Source: Lacrimispora xylanolytica
GTDB lineage: Bacteria > Bacillota > Clostridia > Lachnospirales > Lachnospiraceae
Direction: 5' to 3'
DNA: 64,000 nucleotides
NCBI RefSeq assembly: GCF_026723765.1
Contig: NZ_CP113524.1
Span: 806,001 to 870,000, forward strand
Position numbers and translations under genes: made by a program. Shown here piece after piece: positions 9,363 to 18,306 of the stretch. Under the pieces are notes generated by a model that did not search any database, was not told where the DNA came from, and worked only from the letters and a program-made list of their open reading frames with translations. How positions within the stretch are numbered: the first letter of the stretch is position 1; every line of letters starts with the position of its first letter.

Positions 9363-9911
9363 ATGAAACAACCACCAGTCGTTCGATTGGACAGAACATT
9401 CAAATACCAGGGGAGCATCTTAAAGTTTTATGAGGATACCATCCTTGCAAACGGTCATATCGCCCATTGGGATTTTATTCACCACATTGGTGCCGCAGCA
9501 GTGGTTCCTGTGACAAAGGAAGGCAAAATCTTAATGGTACGCCAATACCGAAACGCCCTGGACCGTTATACTCTGGAGGTCCCAGCCGGAGCACTGGACA
9601 CAGCAGATGAGCCAAAGATTGACTGTGCCCACAGGGAACTGGAGGAGGAGACAGGATTTAAGACAGAGATAGAAAATCTTGAATTCCTGGTCAGAGTCAA
9701 CACCACGGTGGCATTCTGTGATGAAGCCATAGATATCTTTGTGGCAAGAAATCTGGTGCCCTCAAAGCAGAATCTTGATGAAGAAGAATGCATCGAGGTG
9801 GAGGAGTGGACGGTAAAGGAATTAGAGGAGAAGATTTTTCAGGGTGAGATTACAGATGGAAAGACCATTGCCGCTATTTTAGCCTATGCCCGTAAATATG
9901 ATGTGAAATAA
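9363..9911 (+). CDS. Nudix hydrolase, ADP-ribose pyrophosphatase type
   Basis: The 182-residue protein resembles the ADP-ribose pyrophosphatase (NudF/YqkG) branch: a beta strand region with ILMVRQYR, then PAGALDTADEP and the Nudix box ending in RELEEETGF with its metal-binding glutamates. The Gly-to-Glu spacing at the start of the box is one residue longer than the GX5E consensus. The expected reaction is ADP-ribose to AMP and ribose-5-phosphate, but other nucleoside diphosphate substrates cannot be excluded. It follows proC closely and precedes spoIIM. Confidence 0.88.
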   Translation: MKQPPVVRLDRTFKYQGSILKFYEDTILANGHIAHWDFIHHIGAAAVVPVTKEGKILMVRQYRNALDRYTLEVPAGALDTADEPKIDCAHRELEEETGFKTEIENLEFLVRVNTTVAFCDEAIDIFVARNLVPSKQNLDEEECIEVEEWTVKELEEKIFQGEITDGKTIAAILAYARKYDVK

Positions 9912-9924
9912 GTATTGAATAAAT

Positions 9925-9973
9925 ATCCCCCGAAAGGCATAAATTGTGACAAGACCTGTAGGGGGATTTTTTT
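9925..9973 (+). terminator. possible terminator hairpin overlapping the spoIIM leader
   Basis: ATCCCCC (9925-9931) can pair with GGGGGAT (9961-9967), followed by a seven-T run that ends at the spoIIM start codon. Inner AGG/CCT pairing could extend the stem. It looks like an intrinsic terminator after the Nudix gene, but its 3' arm is also the only SD-like sequence (GGGGGA) for spoIIM. Confidence 0.5.
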
Positions 9974-10570
9974 ATGGCCAGTTTATTACATCAAATAAGA
10001 TTTCGTTTTGGCAGAAGAACGGAGAACAATTATTGGAAGGTTTACCGGAGCACCAGGACTTGGGATATCTACCTGATCTGCTTTTTTATCGGTCTCACCA
10101 CAGGAACGGTCATGGCAAATTTGTGGTATTCTTCCTTTGCAGATGAGGCAGGATATTATTTAGGGCTGCTTAACCGGAATGTGAACCTGGGAAAAGAAGA
10201 ACGCATGCAGCTTTTTGGACAGGTCGTAAGCCAAAGAGTGATGGAGGTATGGATTATCTGGCTTATAGGCATGACAGCTTATGCACTTCCGTTATTTTGT
10301 ACCTTCATGGGCCTGGCAGGGTTTTCCATGGGATTTGTCCTTTCTGTTATAACCGTTCAAAAAGGGCTTATGGGGCTTCCCATTTTCTTTATGACAATCA
10401 TGCCACAAAGCCTGTGTTACCTTCCTGTTTTTGGGATTTTACTGTTTTGGGGAATCCAAAAGGAGAGGCGTTTTCGGATTCCGGCATTGATTCTGCTCCT
10501 GCTCCTGACAGCGGCCGGGAGCGCGTTTGAAGCATGGATTAACCCGTTTTTCTTAAAATTTGTCCTGTAG
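9974..10570 (+). CDS. spoIIM: stage II sporulation protein M family membrane protein
   Basis: The 198-residue protein has a short basic N-terminus and about five hydrophobic segments (residues near 30-50, 92-115, 118-140, 145-165 and 170-190), matching the SpoIIM/DUF95 family. SpoIIM works with SpoIID and SpoIIP in peptidoglycan remodelling during engulfment, so this is a marker of sporulation ability. The motif-like YALPLFCTFMGLAGFSMGF segment is typical. The start ATG is preceded by GGGGG, which also forms half of a hairpin. It sits between a Nudix gene and a xerD-like gene, a common clostridial neighbourhood. Confidence 0.85.
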   Translation: MASLLHQIRFRFGRRTENNYWKVYRSTRTWDIYLICFFIGLTTGTVMANLWYSSFADEAGYYLGLLNRNVNLGKEERMQLFGQVVSQRVMEVWIIWLIGMTAYALPLFCTFMGLAGFSMGFVLSVITVQKGLMGLPIFFMTIMPQSLCYLPVFGILLFWGIQKERRFRIPALILLLLLTAAGSAFEAWINPFFLKFVL

Positions 10571-10702
10571 ACTGGAAAAATTAATGGGAAAATAACATCA
10601 ACAGAATTACCACATCTTGCGAATAGAACCATAAGGCGACCAATATCTTGTATGTATTATGTAAATTGAAGGAAGAACACTGGTAAAGTGGGAAAAATGT
10701 GT

Positions 10703-10731
10703 TTGATTTTATCGAAAATAGTCTATATAAT
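10703..10731 (+). promoter_or_regulatory. promoter of the xerD-like gene
   Basis: TTGATT (10703-10708), a 17-base spacer and a perfect TATAAT (10726-10731), about 50 bases before the recombinase gene. Confidence 0.75.
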
Positions 10732-10790
10732 GGTAGGAAGAAGCCTTATTTTAGGGCATTTTTTAAACCGAACGGTTAGGGAGTATAGAA

Positions 10791-11678
10791 ATGGTAGTTG
10801 AGATCAATCACTTTATTATTTATTTAAGAGAGATAAAAAAAACTTCAAAGAACACTGAGGTTTCTTATCAGCGGGATTTGTTGCAGATGGCATCCTTTTT
10901 AGGACAGCAGGGAATTATGGAGGTTGGGAAGGTAACAAAGACCAGCTTAAACTCCTATATCCTATACCTGGAAAAAGAAGGAAGGGCGACTACTACCATT
11001 TCAAGAACACTGGCATCCATGAAGGCATTCTTTCATTATGAATGCGCGCAGGGCAACATCGGCAAGGATCCGGCAGAACTGATTAAGGCTCCCAAGGTGG
11101 AAAAGAAGGAACCTACCATATTGACGGTGGATGAGGTCAACTGTCTTTTAAGCCAGCCGGACGGGGAATCACCGAAAGAGCTTAGGGACAGGGCCATGCT
11201 GGAGCTTCTCTATGCCACAGGAATCCGGGTATCTGAACTCATTAATTTGAGAAAAGCCGATGTGAACCTTACGGTAGGCTATATCACCTGCCGGGACGAG
11301 CATAAGGAGCGCATGATTCCCTTTGGCAAGGTGGCTAAGCTGGCACTTTCTGCCTACATGGAACGAGGAAGAGAGTATCTTTTAAAAGAACAGGACTGCG
11401 AATGGCTGTTTACCAATTGTAACGGAAAGGCCATGAGCCGTCAGGGATTTTGGAAGATTGTCAAATTCTACGGAGATAAGGCTGGGATTAAGGCAGATAT
11501 CACGCCTCACTCCTTACGACATTCCTTTGCTGCCCATCTTTTACGAAACGGAGCAGACATCCATGTGGTACAGGCCATGCTTGGACATTCGGATATGGCT
11601 ACCACCCAGATGTATATGAATTACGCTCAAAAAGAAGCAGTTCGCCGGGCCTATACGGGAGTCCATCCCAGAGGCTAG
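10791..11678 (+). CDS. xerD: tyrosine recombinase, XerD/XerC type
   Basis: Site-specific recombinase, probably resolving chromosome dimers at dif. The 295-residue protein has an N-terminal SAM-like core-binding domain (residues 1-85) and a C-terminal catalytic domain. The catalytic Arg is in YATGIRVSEL, HxxR in TPHSLRHSFA, and the second His and nucleophilic Tyr in LGHSDMATTQMY. Length and the lack of phage or integron neighbours favour the housekeeping role; single XerD-type proteins next to spoIIM are usual in Clostridia. It has its own promoter and ends in a terminator. Confidence 0.9.
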   Translation: MVVEINHFIIYLREIKKTSKNTEVSYQRDLLQMASFLGQQGIMEVGKVTKTSLNSYILYLEKEGRATTTISRTLASMKAFFHYECAQGNIGKDPAELIKAPKVEKKEPTILTVDEVNCLLSQPDGESPKELRDRAMLELLYATGIRVSELINLRKADVNLTVGYITCRDEHKERMIPFGKVAKLALSAYMERGREYLLKEQDCEWLFTNCNGKAMSRQGFWKIVKFYGDKAGIKADITPHSLRHSFAAHLLRNGADIHVVQAMLGHSDMATTQMYMNYAQKEAVRRAYTGVHPRG

Positions 11679-11696
11679 GTTTTTTGGAACATTCCT

Positions 11697-11734
11697 ATGC
11701 CTTCCGCCATATAATGCGGAAGGCATTCCTTTTG
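11697..11734 (+). terminator. terminator after the xerD-like gene
   Basis: A perfect 11-bp stem (ATGCCTTCCGC / GCGGAAGGCAT; 11697-11707 and 11716-11726) with an 8-base loop is followed by a weak T-rich tail (TCCTTTTG). Confidence 0.75.
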
Positions 11735-11764
11735 TAAAAATATGAAATTGGGAAAAAACAATAT

Positions 11765-11793
11765 TTGCCTGGAAACAAGGTTTGCGCTATAAT
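11765..11793 (+). promoter_or_regulatory. promoter of apt
   Basis: TTGCCT (11765-11770), 17-base spacer, TATAAT (11788-11793); predicted start near 11800, about 48 bases upstream of the apt ATG. Confidence 0.75.
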
Positions 11794-11847
11794 AGGTAAG
11801 GTTGTGCTTTAACACTGATGAAAACTATAAAACATGAGGTATAAGAA

Positions 11848-12372
11848 ATGAAAAAATTAGAAGATTATGTCGCTAGTATTCCGGATTTTCCGGAAGAAGG
11901 AATCATATTCCGTGACGTGACTACCATACTGGAAGATCCCGACGGACTCTCCCTGGCAGTCGATGGTGTTCGCAAGATGCTTGAAGGAGTAGAGTATGAT
12001 TCTGTCATTGGACCAGAATCCAGAGGCTTTATATTCGGCGTTCCAGTGGCATATGCAGAACATAAGGGCTTTATTCCCGTACGTAAAAAAGGAAAGCTTC
12101 CAAGAGAAGTGCTTTCCATGGATTATGCGCTGGAGTACGGCACTGCAACCATTGAGATCCACAAAGATTCCATTAAACCGGGCCAGAAGATCGTTATCAT
12201 TGATGACCTGATTGCCACTGGCGGAACCATTGAAGCAATCATCAAGCTGGTGGAAGAGCTGGGCGGAGAGATTGTTAAAATCTGCTTTATCATGGAGCTT
12301 GCCGGATTAGAAGGAAGAGAAAAACTTAAGGACTATGATGTGGAATCACTGATTGTCTACGAAGGAAAGTAA
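11848..12372 (+). CDS. apt: adenine phosphoribosyltransferase
   Basis: Purine salvage enzyme making AMP from adenine and PRPP. The 174-residue protein matches the family length and has the N-terminal FPEEGIIFRDVT, the ESRGFIFG loop and the PRPP-binding signature VIIDDLIATGGT. It has its own promoter and is probably monocistronic. In many Clostridia apt is directly upstream of rel; here a GltD-like gene, a transporter and adenosine deaminase lie between. Confidence 0.95.
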   Translation: MKKLEDYVASIPDFPEEGIIFRDVTTILEDPDGLSLAVDGVRKMLEGVEYDSVIGPESRGFIFGVPVAYAEHKGFIPVRKKGKLPREVLSMDYALEYGTATIEIHKDSIKPGQKIVIIDDLIATGGTIEAIIKLVEELGGEIVKICFIMELAGLEGREKLKDYDVESLIVYEGK

Positions 12373-12384
12373 ATAGATAGAAGG

Positions 12385-12444
12385 TAAACAGGGAATGCGA
12401 AAGGCTGCGTGTATCATACACCTGCTTTTGGTATTCCCTGTTTA
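12385..12444 (+). terminator. long hairpin after apt
   Basis: TAAACAGGGAAT (12385-12396) pairs perfectly with ATTCCCTGTTTA (12433-12444); an inner GTGTAT/ATACAC pair lies in the loop. No T run follows, so it may act as a weak terminator or an mRNA 3'-end stabiliser rather than a classic intrinsic terminator. Confidence 0.5.
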
Positions 12445-12535
12445 TGAATAGAATGACAATTTTATCACACAATTCAGGGTTATATCGATATATTTTTATC
12501 AAAATTTATTTTTTTCGATACATTTTGTGTGGCTA

Positions 12536-12565
12536 TTGATTTTATGATTTTTACTATGTTATAGT
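12536..12565 (+). promoter_or_regulatory. promoter of the GltD-like gene
   Basis: TTGATT (12536-12541) with TTATAG (12559-12564, 17-base spacer) or TATAGT one base further. A perfect 12-base palindrome, TATATCGATATA, lies upstream at 12481-12492. The -35 and -10 are moderately good. Confidence 0.55.
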
Positions 12566-12634
12566 ATGAATTAAAACACATGCTGACCATATTGCAGCAA
12601 TTTCATAAACACAGTTAGAGAAAGGAAAACTCCA

Positions 12635-13858
12635 ATGGCCGTACATGTAATTGATGAAGCAAATAGATGTTTAAATTGTAAGAAACCTTTGTGCCGTCAG
12701 GGCTGCCCCATTAATACTCCAATTCCTCAGATGATTCAGGCTTTTAAGAACGGAGATCTTAATGATGCAGGAGAGATGTTATTTAGCAACAATCCTCTGT
12801 CTCTCGTATGTTCTCTGGTGTGCAATCATGAAAAACAATGCGAGGGCCACTGCATTCTTGGAAAAAAAGGACAGTCGGTTCATATCAGCAGCATTGAAAA
12901 TTATATATCGGATACTATTTTTGATAAAATCAAGATCGAATGCAAGCCAAAGAACGGGAAGAAAGTAGCAGTCATCGGTGCAGGTCCTGCAGGAATCACC
13001 ATTGCCATTTACTTGACCAAGGAAGGCTACAGCGTAACCATATTTGATGCAAAGGATAAGGTTGGAGGCGTTCTCCAGTATGGAATCCCGGATTTCAGAC
13101 TGCCAAAGACAATCCTGGAACGTTATAAAAAGAAACTGGTGGATATCGGAGTGAAGATTCGCCCCAACACAGCCATCGGAACCGCCTTGGAAATCAAAGA
13201 CCTGGTTCGGGATGGTTACCAGAGTATTTTTATCGGAACCGGAGTATGGAGACCAAAGACCCTGGGTGTTAAGGGAGAATCCCTTGGTAATGTTCACTAT
13301 GCCATTGATTATCTGGCAAATCCGGATGCTTATGATTTAGGAGACAGGGTGGCCATCATTGGAATGGGCAACTCTGCCATGGATGTGGCCAGAACCGTTA
13401 TCCGTCATGGAGCAAGAAAGGTGACACTTTACGCCAGAGGTCTCCACAGCAATGCCAGCGAACATGAGACAGCCTATGCAAAGCTTGACGGAGCTAATTT
13501 TCAGTTTGGTAAGCAGATTGCTGAAATCACAGATGACGGTCCTGTATTTGAGACAATACTTTATGATGAAGAAGGAAAACAGATTGGAATGGAAGAGGAG
13601 CGGGATCAGGTTTATGCGGATTCCACCATCATCTCCATCAGCCAGGGGCCAAAGAGCAAGCTGGTGAGCACCACAGAGGGCTTAAAGGCCAGCCAGAACG
13701 GTCTACTTATGACCGACGAGGATGGACGTACTACAATACCAGGTGTTTTTGCTTCCGGTGATGTGGTTCTGGGAGCCAGAACGGTTGTTGAGGCAGTGGC
13801 TTATTCTAAGAGAGTCGCGCAGGCCATGGACGAATATATGAAATTTAAAGAAGAGTGA
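12635..13858 (+). CDS. GltD-like NAD(P)-dependent flavoprotein oxidoreductase
   Basis: The 407-residue protein resembles the small subunit of glutamate synthase and the NfnB-like reductases. An N-terminal Fe-S region carries CLNCKKPLCRQGCP and a second Cys group (CSLVCNHEKQCEGHC). The FAD-binding Rossmann motif is AVIGAGPAGI near residue 110. A second NAD(P)-binding motif, VAIIGMGNSAMDVA, lies near residue 245, and a C-terminal FASGDV ends the flavin site. No gltB-like large subunit is adjacent, so it may use another electron partner such as ferredoxin. Substrate is unknown. The next gene begins at its stop codon. Confidence 0.8.
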   Translation: MAVHVIDEANRCLNCKKPLCRQGCPINTPIPQMIQAFKNGDLNDAGEMLFSNNPLSLVCSLVCNHEKQCEGHCILGKKGQSVHISSIENYISDTIFDKIKIECKPKNGKKVAVIGAGPAGITIAIYLTKEGYSVTIFDAKDKVGGVLQYGIPDFRLPKTILERYKKKLVDIGVKIRPNTAIGTALEIKDLVRDGYQSIFIGTGVWRPKTLGVKGESLGNVHYAIDYLANPDAYDLGDRVAIIGMGNSAMDVARTVIRHGARKVTLYARGLHSNASEHETAYAKLDGANFQFGKQIAEITDDGPVFETILYDEEGKQIGMEEERDQVYADSTIISISQGPKSKLVSTTEGLKASQNGLLMTDEDGRTTIPGVFASGDVVLGARTVVEAVAYSKRVAQAMDEYMKFKEE

Positions 13859-13863
13859 CAGGA

Positions 13864-14772
13864 ATGGATTACAGCAGTCTAATGAATCTCCAGGGAATGC
13901 TATTTCTGCTTGTGGCAGCAGGCATTATTCTTCGGAAACAAGGGATTCTTCATGAGGAAGCAAAGGCAGTGCTTACGGATCTGGTGATTTACCTTATCCT
14001 GCCCTGTAATATTATCAGCTCCTTTTTGATTGAATTCAATATAACGGTTTTAAAAAAGTTTGCTGTCATACTGGTGATTGCGACCTTGATTCAGGTGGTG
14101 TGCCTCTTCCTTGCGAATGTACTATATAACAAGGAGGAGGAGGGACGGAAAAAAGTACTCCAATACGGTACGGTCTGTTCCAATGCAGGATTTATGGGCA
14201 ACCCCATTGCCGAAGGTGTTTACGGGGCACAGGGACTTATGTTTGCCTCTATATTCCTAATCCCCCAGAGAATAGTCATGTGGTCTGCCGGAGTATCCTA
14301 TTTTACAGAGAGTCCGGATAGAAAGACCATAGTGAAAAAGGTTATGACCCACCCTTGTATCATAGCAGTCTATATCGGAATGTTCTTTTTAATCACCCAG
14401 ATTCAGATGCCTCTGTTTCTGGAGCATACCATAAGAGGCGTGGGTGGCTGTACTACTACAGTTTCCATGGTATTAATTGGAACCATACTGGCAGAGGTGA
14501 AGCTTAAGAGTATCCTGGACTGGGGAATTGTTAAATATACGGTAATCCGTTTATTTTTCATTCCCCTCCTTGTGTTTCTTTCCTGCCGTCTCTTTTCCGT
14601 TGATCCAATGCTACTTGGAGTATCTGTATTGTTAGCTGGAATGCCTGCGGGAAGTACCACTGCTATATTGGCAGCAAAATACGGCGGTGATTATATTTTT
14701 GCTACAAAGTGTGTTGTCGTAACAACTCTTTTATCTTTAGTGACCATTCCTTTGTGGTGTATGTTTCTATAG
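13864..14772 (+). CDS. AEC (auxin efflux carrier) family transporter
   Basis: Integral membrane protein of about 302 residues with some ten hydrophobic helices in two halves, matching the AEC family. The characteristic polar breaks are LVIYLILPCNIISSF near residue 45 and MPAGSTTAILAAKYGGD near residue 265. Family members export or import small organic anions such as malate; the substrate here cannot be read from sequence. Start could be GTG at 13855, overlapping the previous stop, or ATG at 13864; the latter has a better-spaced GAAGAG. It ends in a strong terminator. Confidence 0.85.
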   Translation: MDYSSLMNLQGMLFLLVAAGIILRKQGILHEEAKAVLTDLVIYLILPCNIISSFLIEFNITVLKKFAVILVIATLIQVVCLFLANVLYNKEEEGRKKVLQYGTVCSNAGFMGNPIAEGVYGAQGLMFASIFLIPQRIVMWSAGVSYFTESPDRKTIVKKVMTHPCIIAVYIGMFFLITQIQMPLFLEHTIRGVGGCTTTVSMVLIGTILAEVKLKSILDWGIVKYTVIRLFFIPLLVFLSCRLFSVDPMLLGVSVLLAGMPAGSTTAILAAKYGGDYIFATKCVVVTTLLSLVTIPLWCMFL

Positions 14773-14773
14773 C

Positions 14774-14803
14774 TGGCAGGCGGTTAAGACCGTCTGCCAT
14801 TTT
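14774..14803 (+). terminator. terminator after the AEC transporter
   Basis: An 11-bp stem (14774-14784 with 14789-14799, one G-U pair) with loop TAAG is followed by TTTT. Confidence 0.85.
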
Positions 14804-14822
14804 AAGTAATAAATAAAACTAA

Positions 14823-14851
14823 TTGTTGCATGGACGGGAATATGATAAAAT
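14823..14851 (+). promoter_or_regulatory. promoter of add
   Basis: TTGTTG (14823-14828), 17-base spacer, TAAAAT (14846-14851). Predicted start near 14858 excludes the in-frame upstream start at 14823 and supports ATG 14880. Confidence 0.65.
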
Positions 14852-14879
14852 GTTTCCATTGAAGGAAGGAGGAATCGTT

Positions 14880-15875
14880 ATGAAACGACTGGAAACTGAT
14901 CTCCATCTGCATTTGGACGGCTCCTTATCAACAGATGTGGTGAGGCTGCTTGCAGCAGAAATCGGATATGATTTTGAAGGACGGAGTGTAAAGGAAAGTA
15001 TTTCCGTAGGAGAGGATTGCAAAAGCCTGGTGGATTACTTAAAATGCTTTGATCTTCCAGCACAGCTTTTGCAGACAGAGGCTGCACTGGAGCTGGCATC
15101 AAAGGATCTGGTGGTACGTCTGGCGAAGCAAGGTCTTATTTACACTGAGATCCGGTTCGCGCCTCAGCTTCACATGAGAAAAGGGCTGACAAAAGAAAAG
15201 GTTGTGGAAGCCGTAATCCGTGGAGTGGATAAGGGCGTAAAGGAAGCGGGGTCTATAAAGGCAGGTATTTTACTTTGCTCTATGGTCAATGGCTCTGATA
15301 AAGAAAATGAAGAGACCTTTGATATTGCAGGTGGGTATTTAAACCGTGGAGTGGTTGGCGTAGATATTGCAGGACCTGAAGGTATGGTGCCCATGGCTCA
15401 CTTTGAACCTCTCTTTAAAAAGGTTTATGAGAAGGACATTCCTTTTACCATCCATGCTGGAGAATGCGGGGATTGTGAAAATATAATCAAGGCAGTGAGT
15501 TACGGTGCCAAAAGAATCGGCCACGGCTGTGCGGCCATACAGTCGGATGCATGTATGGACCTATTAAAAAAGGAAAAGATTACATTAGAAATGTGTGTGA
15601 TCAGCAACCTACAGACAAAGGCAGTGGCTTCCATTGAGGAGCACCCTTTAAAGGCATTTTATGACAGAGGGATTCGTGTGACTTATAACACCGATAACAT
15701 AACGGTTTCCGACACAAGCCTTTTAAAGGAAGCAGAGCTTATGAAAAAGCACATGGGCTTTACAGAGGCAGATTTAAGGCAGATGAACCGGTATGCTTTG
15801 GAAGGTGCCTTTTTAAACCAGGAAGAGAAAGAAAAAATAATTGCATTTTTCGACAATAATAATTATAATGAATGA
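14880..15875 (+). CDS. add: adenosine deaminase
   Basis: Zn-dependent hydrolytic deamination of adenosine to inosine. The 331-residue amidohydrolase TIM barrel has the N-terminal metal motif HLHLDGSL, the catalytic HAGE near residue 197, KRIGHG, and SNLQT followed by YNTDN near the C-terminus. Where textbook enzymes have NTDDP this one has NTDN, so the Asp that binds the metal is kept but its neighbour differs. GAAGGAGGAAT precedes ATG 14880. With apt upstream it forms a purine salvage neighbourhood. Confidence 0.92.
   Translation: MKRLETDLHLHLDGSLSTDVVRLLAAEIGYDFEGRSVKESISVGEDCKSLVDYLKCFDLPAQLLQTEAALELASKDLVVRLAKQGLIYTEIRFAPQLHMRKGLTKEKVVEAVIRGVDKGVKEAGSIKAGILLCSMVNGSDKENEETFDIAGGYLNRGVVGVDIAGPEGMVPMAHFEPLFKKVYEKDIPFTIHAGECGDCENIIKAVSYGAKRIGHGCAAIQSDACMDLLKKEKITLEMCVISNLQTKAVASIEEHPLKAFYDRGIRVTYNTDNITVSDTSLLKEAELMKKHMGFTEADLRQMNRYALEGAFLNQEEKEKIIAFFDNNNYNE
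15841..15869 (+). promoter_or_regulatory. promoter of the rel gene cluster
   Basis: TTGCAT (15841-15846), 17-base spacer, TATAAT (15864-15869), overlapping the last codons of add. It would transcribe rel and probably the genes to aspS. Confidence 0.65.
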
Positions 15876-15931
15876 TAACTACGTTTAAAAAACGATGAAT
15901 ACTGGGAATGCTAGAAAAAAGGTGATGGCAT

Positions 15932-18256
15932 ATGGCAGATTATCCAATGATGGAAAATAATAATAAGGCAGCTTTGGAGAGTGCAAAGCGGGAGAAGCGG
16001 GGACTTGATACTGAATTGGAGGCTCCTGCAGATTTTACGAGCCCTGAGGTGCTTTATGAAGAGTTGGTAAAAAGTATCAAACGATACCATCCTTCCGATG
16101 ATCTAACCATGATCAAAAAGGCATATCAGATCGCTTACGATGCACATAAAGACCAGAAACGAAAATCGGGTGAACCTTACATCATTCACCCTCTTTGTGT
16201 TGCAATTATTTTAGCGGATCTTGAGATGGACAAAGAGACCATTGCCGCTGGGATTCTACATGATGTGGTAGAGGACACCGTAATGTCCTTAGATGAGCTG
16301 AAGGCAGAGTTTGGCGAAGAAGTGGCCCTTTTGGTGGATGGCGTTACAAAGCTGACCCAGATATCCTGGTCCATGGATAAGATGGAGCTTCAGGCAGAGA
16401 ATTTAAGAAAGATGTTCCTTGCCATGGCAAAGGACATCCGTGTAATCATAATAAAGCTTTCTGACCGCCTCCATAACATGCGTACCCTTCAGTATATGAA
16501 GCCGGAAAAGCAAAAGGATAAGGCCAGGGAGACCATGGAAATCTATGCTCCCATTGCCCACCGTCTCGGTATTTCCAAGATAAAGATCGAGCTTGACGAT
16601 CTGTCCTTAAAGTATCTTCACCCCGAAACTTACTATGAACTGGCAGAGAAAATATCACTAAAAAAGGATGCCAGGGAATACTTTGTAAAGAGCATTGTAG
16701 ATGAGGTTTCGGAGCATCTTAGTGCTTCCGGGATTGAAGGCAAGGTGGACGGCCGCGTCAAGCATTTTTTCAGTATCTATAAAAAGATGGTAAACCAGAA
16801 TAAAACCCTGGATCAGATCTATGACTTATTTGCTGTCAGGATTATAGTGGAAAGCGTAAAGGACTGCTATGCAGCCCTCGGTGTGATTCACGAGCTTTAT
16901 AAACCCATTCCAGGCCGTTTTAAAGATTATATTGCCATGCCAAAGCCCAATATGTACCAATCATTACACACCACTCTGATTGGCAATAACGGTCAGCCGT
17001 TTGAAATTCAGATCCGTACGTATGAGATGCACCGCACTGCGGAATACGGTATTGCGGCCCACTGGAAGTATAAGGAGAGCGGAAGCGGTCAGGTGGCTGC
17101 GGCGAAAGAGGAAGAGAAGCTTAGCTGGCTGCGCCAGATTCTGGAATGGCAGAAGGACATGTCCGACAACATGGAGTTTTTAAACATGGTAAAGGGCGAC
17201 TTAGACTTATTCTCTGACAGCGTTTACTGCTTTACCCCTTCCGGCGACGTAAAGAACTTACCAAGCGGTTCCACCCCCATTGACTTTGCATACTCCATCC
17301 ACAGTGCGGTAGGCAATAAGATGGTAGGCGCACGAGTGAATGGGAAGCTGGTGAACATTGAGTATGTGATCCAGAACGGAGATCAGGTTGAGATCATTAC
17401 TTCTCAAAACAGCAAGGGTCCCAGCAGGGACTGGCTGAATATGGTGAAAAGTACTCAGGCCAAGAATAAGATCAACCAGTGGTTCAAGACGGAGCTTAAG
17501 GAAGATAACATTCTCCGTGGCAAGGAAATGGTGGACCGTTACTGTAAGACAAAGGGAATTAATTATCCTGACATCAACAAGCCGGAATATCAGGAAAAAG
17601 TAATGAAGCGTTATGCCTTCCGTGACTGGGAATCTGTGCTTGCTTCCATTGGACACGGCGGCTTAAAAGAAGGCCAGGTCATCAATAAGATGATTGATGA
17701 ACGGGATAAAAAGCTGAAAAAGGACGTAACGGATCATACCATTTTAAATGATATTGAGGACATGAGCAGTAAACTGCCCATTAAGAGACGTTCTGGCAGC
17801 GGAATTGTGGTAAAGGGCATTCATGACCTTGCGGTTCGTTTTTCCAAGTGCTGCAGTCCGGTACCTGGAGATGAGATCGTAGGCTTCGTAACCAGAGGAA
17901 GAGGAATTTCCATTCACAGAACTGACTGCGTGAACGTGTTCAATCTTCCGGAAGATGAAAGAAACCGTCTCATTGATGCAGAATGGCAGGAGCAGGAAGG
18001 CGAGGCAACGAAAGAGCGTTATTCCTCAGAAATCAAGATTTTTGCAAACAACCGTATCGGTATGTTCGTAGATATTTCAAAGGTATTTACGGAACGTCAG
18101 ATTGATATCACCTCTATGAATTCCAGAACCAACAAGCAGGGCAAGGCTACGATTACCATGACCTTTGACATTCATGGAGTGGAGGAGCTTGGAAAACTGG
18201 TAGATAAACTGAGACAAATCGAAGGAGTTATAGACATTGAGAGGACTGCGGGATAG
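15932..18256 (+). CDS. relA: bifunctional (p)ppGpp synthetase/hydrolase (Rel/SpoT family)
   Basis: Makes and degrades the stringent-response alarmone. The 774-residue protein has the full long RSH layout. The HD hydrolase domain has ILHDVVEDT near residue 110. The synthetase domain has GRFKDYIAMPKPN and YQSLHTT near residue 340; its RxKD-type loop is characteristic of bifunctional enzymes. A TGS domain lies near 400-460 (VYCFTPSGDVKNLP), then a conserved-Cys region (KCCSPVPGDEI) and a C-terminal ACT domain (700-774). Both catalytic centres look intact. It starts the rel-...-hemZ-hisS-aspS cluster. Confidence 0.96.
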   Translation: MADYPMMENNNKAALESAKREKRGLDTELEAPADFTSPEVLYEELVKSIKRYHPSDDLTMIKKAYQIAYDAHKDQKRKSGEPYIIHPLCVAIILADLEMDKETIAAGILHDVVEDTVMSLDELKAEFGEEVALLVDGVTKLTQISWSMDKMELQAENLRKMFLAMAKDIRVIIIKLSDRLHNMRTLQYMKPEKQKDKARETMEIYAPIAHRLGISKIKIELDDLSLKYLHPETYYELAEKISLKKDAREYFVKSIVDEVSEHLSASGIEGKVDGRVKHFFSIYKKMVNQNKTLDQIYDLFAVRIIVESVKDCYAALGVIHELYKPIPGRFKDYIAMPKPNMYQSLHTTLIGNNGQPFEIQIRTYEMHRTAEYGIAAHWKYKESGSGQVAAAKEEEKLSWLRQILEWQKDMSDNMEFLNMVKGDLDLFSDSVYCFTPSGDVKNLPSGSTPIDFAYSIHSAVGNKMVGARVNGKLVNIEYVIQNGDQVEIITSQNSKGPSRDWLNMVKSTQAKNKINQWFKTELKEDNILRGKEMVDRYCKTKGINYPDINKPEYQEKVMKRYAFRDWESVLASIGHGGLKEGQVINKMIDERDKKLKKDVTDHTILNDIEDMSSKLPIKRRSGSGIVVKGIHDLAVRFSKCCSPVPGDEIVGFVTRGRGISIHRTDCVNVFNLPEDERNRLIDAEWQEQEGEATKERYSSEIKIFANNRIGMFVDISKVFTERQIDITSMNSRTNKQGKATITMTFDIHGVEELGKLVDKLRQIEGVIDIERTAG

Positions 18257-18306
18257 CGCAGTTTTCTCTATTTTGGCCGATGTTTCTTGATCGAAAGGAG
18301 AATCTT

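Noticed and set aside
10791-11678. xerD-like gene as a mobile-element integrase
   Set aside because: Length and motifs match housekeeping XerD, and no attachment repeats, phage or plasmid genes surround it.
12779-13297. 172-codon minus-strand frame inside the GltD-like gene
   Set aside because: The plus-strand gene has clear Fe-S and FAD motifs here; the antisense frame resembles nothing and lacks an RBS.
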